Source: Gillisella terrae
GTDB taxonomy: Bacteria > Pseudomonadota > Alphaproteobacteria > Rhizobiales > Rhizobiaceae
Length of the DNA stretch: 64,000 nt
Direction of reading: 5' to 3'
NCBI RefSeq assembly: GCF_004801395.1
Contig: NZ_SSOA01000003.1
Span: 430,852 to 494,851 of the forward strand
The notes under the pieces are model-generated. The model was not told the DNA's origin. It did no database searches and was given only the letters and a program-made list of their open reading frames with translations. The position numbers and the translations under genes were made by a program. Within the stretch, counting starts at the first letter, position 1. Each line of letters begins with the position of its first letter. Below, piece after piece: positions 58,026-64,000 of this stretch.

Positions 58026-58050
58026 TGGTGGTTTTTGCTACCTAATGCCG
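58026..58050 (-). repeat. Right terminal inverted repeat
   Basis: 25 bp, exact reverse complement of 55088-55112. Confidence 0.9.
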
Positions 58051-58104
58051 CAAAAAGCATTCGGCTCGCAAAAGGTAAAATCGACAATTTTGGGGAATTG
58101 TGAA

Positions 58105-58181
<77 letters not shown>

Positions 58182-58196
58182 TCTTCAGTGAGGCGC

Positions 58197-58225
58197 GGTA
58201 TAGACCAAGATATTTGAGGTGGCAA
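58197..58225 (-). promoter_or_regulatory. Promoter of tRNA-Pro(TGG)
   Basis: On the minus strand TTGCCA, 17 bases, TATACC, ~15 bases before the tRNA. Confidence 0.65.
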
Positions 58226-58438
58226 GCGGGGGAAACAAAAAAATGTGAGAAATTTGAGCGTGGCCTAGATGCCGCAATCCTGCGGGTTTTTTGCCAAGTT
58301 TGGCTCTGTTTTAAACTTGGTGATTTCCAAGCTAATGTTTTGGCGCTAAAGGCAAAAGAGAGAGCGGCATGGCGCGGGTTCTGGCAGGAGCTTTCGCCAT
58401 TGGTGGTCGCTTCAGTGAGATTATCAAGGATAAAGCGG

Positions 58439-58831
58439 ATGAATTTCAAGATCATGCTGACGGCAGGCCTTGCGTTGGCACTGGCGGGTTGCACGACAAC
58501 ACAGGGCGGCGGCATTATGCCTGAAGCCAAGAAGAATGCGGTGGAAGCACGCTGGAATGGCCAGCCTGCCGGAAAGTTCTTTGCCCAGTTTGGCCCGCCA
58601 ATCAACGATGTACAATCGGGCAGCTCCACCGTTTACACATGGCGCGGCGGCTTCAAAAACCGCAAGGTTGCCGTTGATGGCAAGTCGAAAGCCACACGCA
58701 CTCAATATCTGAGCTGCCAGGTCAACCTGACGGTGTCGTCGGATTATGTGATCCAGTCGATCAAGATCGTTGCTGACCGTCCTTATCAGGATGGCAAAAC
58801 ATGGTGCGAGACCTATCTCGGTGGCGAGTAA
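58439..58831 (+). CDS. Small predicted lipoprotein
   Basis: 130 residues from ATG 58439, behind AAGGA. Lipoprotein signal ending LALALAGC, then a beta-rich region with FAQFGPPINDVQSGSSTVYTWRGGF, which resembles BamE/SmpA-like small folds, and a Cys pair late in the protein (LSCQVN, KTWCETY). The function is unknown; a BamE-like envelope role is only a guess from the pattern. Confidence 0.7.
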   Translation: MNFKIMLTAGLALALAGCTTTQGGGIMPEAKKNAVEARWNGQPAGKFFAQFGPPINDVQSGSSTVYTWRGGFKNRKVAVDGKSKATRTQYLSCQVNLTVSSDYVIQSIKIVADRPYQDGKTWCETYLGGE

Positions 58832-59046
58832 GCGCCTCTATTGATCTTTTAATCCTTCCATTCGGTGCTTTGCCGTGCCGAATGGGTCTTGCCTTTGGTG
58901 CGTTGCACGCATCATTGGCAGGAAATGCGCCAGAGCGCGCCGCTTTTAGAGATATTTGCTCCTGTCCTTGCCGCTTGCGAAAGGCAATTCCTGTTCGAAG
59001 CCGCTGAAAACAGCGATACTCCTGCAAAGTAGCAGGAAAGAAGCCC

Positions 59047-59796
59047 ATGACATCGCATGAAAATGTTCAGGCTGCCTCCACGCTGGATGCGGCCCTGGCT
59101 GAACTTGATCTGGTTGACCGCCTTCGGCTTGTCGAAGGGCTGGGCGGCCGTGCCGTTTTTACCACCAGCCTTGGCATCGAAGATCAGGTGATCACGGCGG
59201 CTATTGGTCTGTCCAATGTGGCAATCCATGTGGCAACGCTGGAAACCGGCCGATTGTTCAAGGAAACGCTGGACCTGATCGCAGAGACCGAAGAGCGTTT
59301 CGACGTAACCATTGCGCGCTATTATCCTGAACAGGATGATATTGACGCTTATGCCGCCAAATATGGCCTGAATGGTTTTTATGAAAGTGTTGAAGCGCGC
59401 CATGCCTGCTGTCATGTGCGCAAGCTTGTGCCGCTGGCCAAGGCGCTGGAAGGTGCCACGGTCTGGATTACGGGCTTGCGCCGCAGCCAATCGGGCAATC
59501 GTGCCACCACACCCTTTGCCGAATATGATGCCGAGCGCAATCTGATCAAGGTCAACCCGCTGGCCGATTGGTCGTTGGACGACATCAACGCTTATGTCAG
59601 CGCCGAGGCAGTGCCGATCAATCCGCTACATGCCCGTGGCTATCCGTCGATCGGCTGTGAGCCGTGTACGCGGGCCATCAAGCCCGGCGAGCCAGAGCGC
59701 GCTGGTCGTTGGTGGTGGGAAAACGACGAGAAGCGTGAGTGTGGATTGCACGTGCCGGAAGCGGCTGTGCCCTCGCTCAACTCAAGCTCTCTTTAA
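59047..59796 (+). CDS. cysH: Phosphoadenylyl/adenylyl-sulfate reductase
   Basis: 249 residues. It reduces APS or PAPS to sulfite. Nucleotide site TTSLGIEDQVI; Cys pairs HACCHVRK and GCEPCTR mark the [4Fe-4S] (APS-type) form, and the catalytic Cys is in KRECGLH near the end. Start ATG 59047 with AGGAAAG upstream. First gene of cysH-cysD-cysN. The four cluster cysteines indicate that it probably uses APS directly. Confidence 0.93.
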   Translation: MTSHENVQAASTLDAALAELDLVDRLRLVEGLGGRAVFTTSLGIEDQVITAAIGLSNVAIHVATLETGRLFKETLDLIAETEERFDVTIARYYPEQDDIDAYAAKYGLNGFYESVEARHACCHVRKLVPLAKALEGATVWITGLRRSQSGNRATTPFAEYDAERNLIKVNPLADWSLDDINAYVSAEAVPINPLHARGYPSIGCEPCTRAIKPGEPERAGRWWWENDEKRECGLHVPEAAVPSLNSSSL

Positions 59797-59875
59797 TCGC
59801 GAAATCATCCGTTAAACGGGAAAAATGCTCTGGCTGTCTGGCCACGGGCATCTCCTAGAAGGTAGAAAAGCAATC

Positions 59876-60898
59876 ATGTCCGTAAAGCTTTCGGCCACAC
59901 ACGCGCAGTCTGGAGATCAGGCTGCATCTGGAAATCAAGTTATGCATCTGCATCAGTCCGAGTTTGACCCGCATTCCAAGGATAAGTCGCCGCGCGCGCC
60001 GCTGGATCCGCATTTGAAGGCGTTGGAAAATGAAGCCATTCACATTTTCCGCGAAGTGGCAGGCGAATTTGAAAACCCGGTGATGCTCTATTCCATCGGC
60101 AAGGATTCGTCTGTGCTGCTGCATCTGGCGCGCAAGGCGTTTTATCCCGGCCGTGTACCATTTCCGCTGCTGCACATTGATACCGGCTGGAAATTCAAGG
60201 AGATGATCACCTTTCGTGATGAAATGGCCAAGCTCTATGATCTCGATCTGGTGGTGCATACCAACCCGCGTGGCAAGGCCGAAAACATCTCGCCCTTCAC
60301 CCATGGCTCGGCCTACCACACCGATGTGATGAAGACCGAAGCCCTGCGTCAGGCGCTGGAAGCTGGCAAATATGATGCCGCTTTTGGTGGTGCGCGCCGC
60401 GATGAAGAGGCGTCGCGCGCCAAGGAGCGCATCTATTCCTTCCGCACACCGGACCACAAATGGGATCCGCGCAACCAGCGCCCGGAGCTTTGGAATGTCT
60501 ATAACGGCATGATCCGCAAGGGCGAGAGCGTGCGCGCCTTTCCGCTGTCCAACTGGACCGAAGTGGATATCTGGCGCTACATTCAGGCGGAAAACATCCC
60601 GCTGGTGCCGCTGTATTTTGCCGCCAAGCGTCCGTTTGTTGAGCGCGACGGCATGATGATCATGGCGGAAGATGAGCGCTTGGAGCTTTTGCCCGGTGAA
60701 ACCCTGCAAGAGGGCATGATCCGCTTCCGCACGCTCGGCTGCTTCCCGCTGACGGGGGCCATTCCATCCACAGCCACCACGCTGGATGAAGTGATTGCCG
60801 AGCTTGAAATTGCCACTGTTTCCGAGCGTCAGGGCCGCGCGATTGACCGCGACCAGTCCGGCTCGATGGAAAAGAAAAAACGCGAAGGATATTTCTGA
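59876..60898 (+). CDS. cysD: Sulfate adenylyltransferase subunit 2
   Basis: 340 residues, PP-loop ATPase. [26 protein letters not shown] holds the SGGXDS-like loop; [20 protein letters not shown] and IPLVPLYFA are family motifs. With CysN it makes APS from sulfate and ATP. ATG 59876 ([11 protein letters not shown]) has GAAGGTAG upstream; the N-terminal ~40 residues extend beyond the E. coli protein. One base separates its stop from the cysN start. Confidence 0.95.
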   Translation: MSVKLSATHAQSGDQAASGNQVMHLHQSEFDPHSKDKSPRAPLDPHLKALENEAIHIFREVAGEFENPVMLYSIGKDSSVLLHLARKAFYPGRVPFPLLHIDTGWKFKEMITFRDEMAKLYDLDLVVHTNPRGKAENISPFTHGSAYHTDVMKTEALRQALEAGKYDAAFGGARRDEEASRAKERIYSFRTPDHKWDPRNQRPELWNVYNGMIRKGESVRAFPLSNWTEVDIWRYIQAENIPLVPLYFAAKRPFVERDGMMIMAEDERLELLPGETLQEGMIRFRTLGCFPLTGAIPSTATTLDEVIAELEIATVSERQGRAIDRDQSGSMEKKKREGYF

Positions 60899-60899
60899 G

Positions 60900-62375
60900 A
60901 TGACCGCAAGCGCTACAGCCCTCGCCAACGAACTTCCTCAGGCCGAGCCGGTTTTTGTCGGCCGCGATCTGCGCCCGCTGCGTCTCATCACCTGTGGCTC
61001 GGTGGATGATGGCAAATCCACCCTGATTGGCCGCCTGCTTTGGGATACCAAAGCCGTGAAGGAAGATCAGGCCGCCACCCTTCGCCGTGATAGCGGCAAG
61101 CAGAACGACCTCGGCCTGCCGGATTTCGCCCTGCTTTTGGATGGTCTTCAGGCCGAGCGCGAACAGGGCATTACCATTGATGTTGCCTATCGCTATTTCG
61201 CCACCGACAAGCGCTCGTTTATCGTCGCCGACACCCCCGGCCACGAGCAATATACCCGCAATATGGCAACTGGCGCTTCTACCGCTGATCTGGCCGTGCT
61301 GCTGGTCGATGCCCGCGCCGGTATTTTGGAGCAAACCCGCCGCCATGCGACCATTGCCTCCCTGATGGGCATCAAGCAATTTGTGCTGGCTGTTAACAAG
61401 ATCGACCTGACCGATTACAACAAGGCCGGTTTTGATGCGATTGTGCATGAGTTCAAGGAAATTGCCCTGACGCTAGGTGTGCGCCAGATCACCGCCATCC
61501 CCATGTCGGCGCTGAAGGGCGAAAACGTGGTGTATGACGGCCGTGCCTCCATGCCGTGGTATGATGGCCCAACACTGGTGGAAACACTGGAAAAGGCCAC
61601 CGTGCGTTCGGCGCAATCCACCGGTTTCCGCTTGCCTGTGCAGCGGGTAAGCCGTCCGGGCGAGAGCTTCCGTGGCTATCAGGGCACGGTTGCCGGTGGC
61701 TCGGTCAAGCCCGGCGATAGCGTGGCGATTTTACCTTCGGGTGCGGTTGCCAATGTCAAGCAGATCGTTACCTTTGATCTGGTGCGCAATGCCGCTGTTG
61801 CCGGTGATGCGATTACGCTGGTGCTGGACCGTCAGGTGGATGTGTCGCGCGGTGATATGATTGTCTCGCTCGATAATGAGCCACAGATTGGCCTCGCTTT
61901 TGATGCCCAATTGGTCGCGCTTCAGCCCGATGGCATTGTGCCCAACAAGCGCTATTGGTTGAAAAGCGGCTCGCGCCGCCAGCGCGTGCAGGTCAAGCCG
62001 GTGCAAAAGCTGGACCTGAAAAACGGCAAATGGGGCCCGGCAGAAGACCTGCCGATGAACTCGATTGGCAAGGTGCAACTGGCTTTTGACGAAAAGGCGG
62101 TGTTTGATCCTTACGAGCAAAATCGCTCCACGGGTGCTTTCATCCTGATCGATCCCGACACCAACAACACGGTTGCCGGTGGCATGATCACCGCCAAGCG
62201 CTCCGACGTGGATGGCCTCAAAGCAGGCGAAAGCCGTGTGCTGCTGTCGCTGCCTGCCGATCTCGCCGATCAGCTCATGGCCACCGAGCTTCTGGCCTCG
62301 CGCCGTGATGAGGTGGAAATGCGCCGGGTGACGACCGGTGCGGCCCGCGATTTGCTGGATGGGATTGAAGGGTAA
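60900..62375 (+). CDS. cysN: Sulfate adenylyltransferase subunit 1 (GTPase)
   Basis: 491 residues, elongation-factor-like GTPase. G1 GSVDDGKSTLIGRLL, G3 VADTPGHEQYTRNM, G4 AVNKIDL. The EF-Tu-like beta barrels follow. It couples GTP hydrolysis to APS formation. There is no fused CysC (APS kinase) domain, unlike NodQ-type proteins, which agrees with a direct APS reductase in cysH. It is followed by a strong terminator. Confidence 0.95.
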   Translation: MTASATALANELPQAEPVFVGRDLRPLRLITCGSVDDGKSTLIGRLLWDTKAVKEDQAATLRRDSGKQNDLGLPDFALLLDGLQAEREQGITIDVAYRYFATDKRSFIVADTPGHEQYTRNMATGASTADLAVLLVDARAGILEQTRRHATIASLMGIKQFVLAVNKIDLTDYNKAGFDAIVHEFKEIALTLGVRQITAIPMSALKGENVVYDGRASMPWYDGPTLVETLEKATVRSAQSTGFRLPVQRVSRPGESFRGYQGTVAGGSVKPGDSVAILPSGAVANVKQIVTFDLVRNAAVAGDAITLVLDRQVDVSRGDMIVSLDNEPQIGLAFDAQLVALQPDGIVPNKRYWLKSGSRRQRVQVKPVQKLDLKNGKWGPAEDLPMNSIGKVQLAFDEKAVFDPYEQNRSTGAFILIDPDTNNTVAGGMITAKRSDVDGLKAGESRVLLSLPADLADQLMATELLASRRDEVEMRRVTTGAARDLLDGIEG

Positions 62376-62412
62376 TTTTTCATCAGTCGTGATAGGCTGG
62401 TGATGTCCATTG

Positions 62413-62450
62413 AAGCCGCCATGCGTTGGACAAACGCAAGGCGGCTTTTG
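62413..62450 (+). terminator. Terminator of the cysHDN operon
   Basis: AAGCCGCC (62413-62420) with GGCGGCTT (62440-62447), inner TGCGTT/AACGCA, then TTTTGTTTG. Confidence 0.85.
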
Positions 62451-62639
62451 TTTGAGCAGATGGGGCAGTGGAATAGTTCATTGGATTGGTAGCTACTTTG
62501 GTAGATTTCATACTCGCACTTCGGATGTCACTCTGGTCGATTTTGAATTTGAGCTGAAATTGGCATCATCTGTCCCTACGGGTAGCCTGCAATGAGGTAA
62601 GCCGTAATAATATTTGCAGTAGCCAAGTGAGCATGAATT

Positions 62640-63977
62640 TCAAATAATCTCGTGCTTCTTGGCGATGTCACTCGCCGCCTTTTCGATTCCTGGATAGATG
62701 CTGCTAGCCTTAATGTTAAGCTTGTTTAGTTGGGCAAGAATAGTATATTTTTGGCTGATGCGTATCCGGGAAATCCTGAGACTGCCGTAACCAGTTTCAG
62801 GCAAAATTGCGTCTTTTCCAAATAGTAGGAAAGAGCCGGACTGGGAGATCATACGCTCGTGGGTATGGCGGGCTCTTACAAACAAGATTTTCGCTAAGTC
62901 GGATGGCTCGATGCGGGGTTCGAAATAAGGCTTCTCCCGCTTGATAAAATGCAAGAGTTTCATGACAACGGGTTCGGCATTGAAAGCCTCCTTGCTCATG
63001 GTGAGGTCCATAATATTCTTTTCCTCCTCTTTCATTAAGCTTAGGTTGGTTATGCAACTGACTCGATCAGAATCAAAGTTTAGTACATCAGTGCTCTGCG
63101 CGCGGAGAACTATAACCTCCCCATCCAACTCATTACCGTCATCATCCTTTTTTACCTCAGAGCAGGCAAAATAAAGAGCGACGAGTGGATTTGACGTGAT
63201 ATCAAGGAGCCTAGTCGGAAGTCCAAAATGCTGCATTCGGACCAGTCTATCAAGCATTGACCTGTCATTTGCAAATTGAGCATCTTGCACGCTTAAAATC
63301 TCCCGAACCATTATTTCTTCTTTGGGGAGATGAGTGTAAGCGCCAGCTTTATTATTTCGAAACAACGATGGTACAAGGGAGTATTTAAAATTTGAGTGCC
63401 CTCGGTAGAATATTTCTTCTCCATCTGATTCGTTTAAATTGAGGACATGCGACATGTATTCCTGAAGCGTACTAACAAACGTTACGTCATGCTCTACTGA
63501 CTGGGGCGGCTCTGGGGTGGGGTAAACGTTGACATTTTGCATCATTTGCGGAAGAACAGTTTGCAACGCTGCAGCCAAATCCGCTGACTTAACTGCCCAA
63601 TGGGTACGATAAAGCTCTAATGAGCCCATCTTGAAAGCCTCGCGGAAAGCCTCTCGATTAGGAACTTTTACATCGCCGAAGTTATCAAATAATTCGAAAG
63701 TATAGCGAATTTCGCTTCCTATTATCGATAGGTTTGAGACAGTGCCTAATCGAATACGGAATATGTCGTTTCCCTGGTGATCTAACTCAAGTTCGCTCAT
63801 AAACAATGCGGGAAGTTCCGCGAGGAATGCGAGGCTCTCGTCAGAAATTGGTTTGAAGCTCTCCGCTATCGTCGCAGGCGAATCGCATATGGAGCTGCAT
63901 GTTTGGCGCGATATTGTTGTTGCCAGCAGCCCACTTTTGGATTCTTGAGATGATCCACCCGTTATGGAGAGGATCAC
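62640..63977 (-). CDS. FRG-domain protein, possible defence gene (5' end uncertain)
   Basis: At least 445 residues. GTG 63977 lacks a ribosome site and the frame stays open to 64000, so the gene probably begins outside. The FRG domain lies at about 165-345: IFYRGHSNFKYSLVPSLFR and RMQHFGLPTRLLDITSNPLVALYFA. The N-terminal ~150 residues are an uncharacterised domain (FRIRLGTVSNLSI, YRTHWAVKSADLAAAL). The DNA is visibly richer in A+T than the neighbours, suggesting transfer. FRG proteins recur in phage-defence and mobile regions. The activity is unknown. Confidence 0.75.
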   Translation of the reverse strand: MILSITGGSSQESKSGLLATTISRQTCSSICDSPATIAESFKPISDESLAFLAELPALFMSELELDHQGNDIFRIRLGTVSNLSIIGSEIRYTFELFDNFGDVKVPNREAFREAFKMGSLELYRTHWAVKSADLAAALQTVLPQMMQNVNVYPTPEPPQSVEHDVTFVSTLQEYMSHVLNLNESDGEEIFYRGHSNFKYSLVPSLFRNNKAGAYTHLPKEEIMVREILSVQDAQFANDRSMLDRLVRMQHFGLPTRLLDITSNPLVALYFACSEVKKDDDGNELDGEVIVLRAQSTDVLNFDSDRVSCITNLSLMKEEEKNIMDLTMSKEAFNAEPVVMKLLHFIKREKPYFEPRIEPSDLAKILFVRARHTHERMISQSGSFLLFGKDAILPETGYGSLRISRIRISQKYTILAQLNKLNIKASSIYPGIEKAASDIAKKHEII

Positions 63978-64000
63978 GGATTGGAACGGTTTATCGAGTG

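Larger units (their letters stand above)
55088..58050. mobile_element. IS1595-family-like transposon with passenger and toxin-antitoxin genes
   Basis: 25-bp perfect inverted repeats end it: 55088-55112 (begins CGGCATTAGG, ends AACCACCA) and 58026-58050. It carries an ISXO2/IS1595-type transposase (minus), a small coiled-coil/winged-helix gene (plus) and a RelE/HigB-like toxin with XRE antitoxin (plus). CAAAAGCA abuts the left end (55080-55087) and CAAAAAGCA the right (58051-58059); this could be an 8-bp target duplication with one extra A, the size IS1595 elements make. It lies between two tRNA-Pro genes, which looks like a split tandem pair. The unit as one element is inferred. Confidence 0.75.

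Noticed and set aside
58182..58438. Upstream extension of the small lipoprotein frame to 58100
   Set aside because: It would start inside the tRNA-Pro gene; ATG 58439 has AAGGA and starts the lipoprotein signal.

Overview
The window reads as chromosomal DNA of an alphaproteobacterium of the Rhizobiaceae (Agrobacterium/Allorhizobium/Rhizobium type). Support: an aa3 oxidase cluster (ctaC-ctaD-ctaB-ctaG-ctaE-SURF1) followed by ispH-thrB-rnhA, a CcrM-type GANTC methyltransferase, two IalB-family secreted proteins, an aztABC-like zinc transporter, the mutY / dciA-like / DsbA-like / smc neighbourhood, and many intergenic palindromic mosaic repeats of the kind called RIME in rhizobia. The genus call is inference; no rRNA is present.

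Layout. 1-4350: end of a polysaccharide deacetylase gene, an MFS exporter divergent from a SoxR-type regulator around a perfect 20-bp palindrome, and a D,D-carboxypeptidase with a SPOR domain. 4350-8350: nested palindromic repeats, a MazG-like pyrophosphohydrolase, a GrpB-HAD fusion, tldD and an IalB protein. 8960-19140: the cytochrome aa3 oxidase operon with an FNR/FixK-type box in front of ctaC, then ispH, thrB, rnhA and a Dabb protein. 19260-21960: aztCBA-like metal ABC transporter (minus strand) with a small membrane-protein ORF coupled to its ATPase. 22000-30500: repeats, a Prx5-type peroxiredoxin, a solo DsbD-alpha-like protein, YqgE, an EamA exporter divergent from an ArsR-type regulator, and a 7TM-PAS-GGDEF-EAL protein whose GGDEF motif is degenerate. 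30600-41300: M16 peptidase and thrC, a lipoprotein, HAD hydrolases, a GntR regulator, DUF1284, ccrM, a GT41 (OGT-like) protein, a truncated monooxygenase remnant and mutY. 41440-53050: GT25, dciA-like, DsbA-like, smc, an Ivy-type lysozyme inhibitor, an SH3 protein, another IalB protein, ppdK and a membrane protein. 53420-54604: fdhA.

The clearest accessory segment is 55088-58050. It is bounded by 25-bp perfect inverted repeats and carries an IS1595/ISXO2-type transposase, a small coiled-coil/winged-helix-like passenger gene and a HigBA/RelE-like toxin-antitoxin pair. It lies between two tRNA-Pro genes (CGG and TGG anticodons), and looks like a passenger-carrying IS that split a tandem tRNA-Pro pair.

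The right end holds a lipoprotein, the cysH-cysD-cysN sulfate assimilation operon, and a visibly A+T-richer FRG-domain gene that runs to the window edge; it is the best candidate here for a horizontally acquired defence-type gene.
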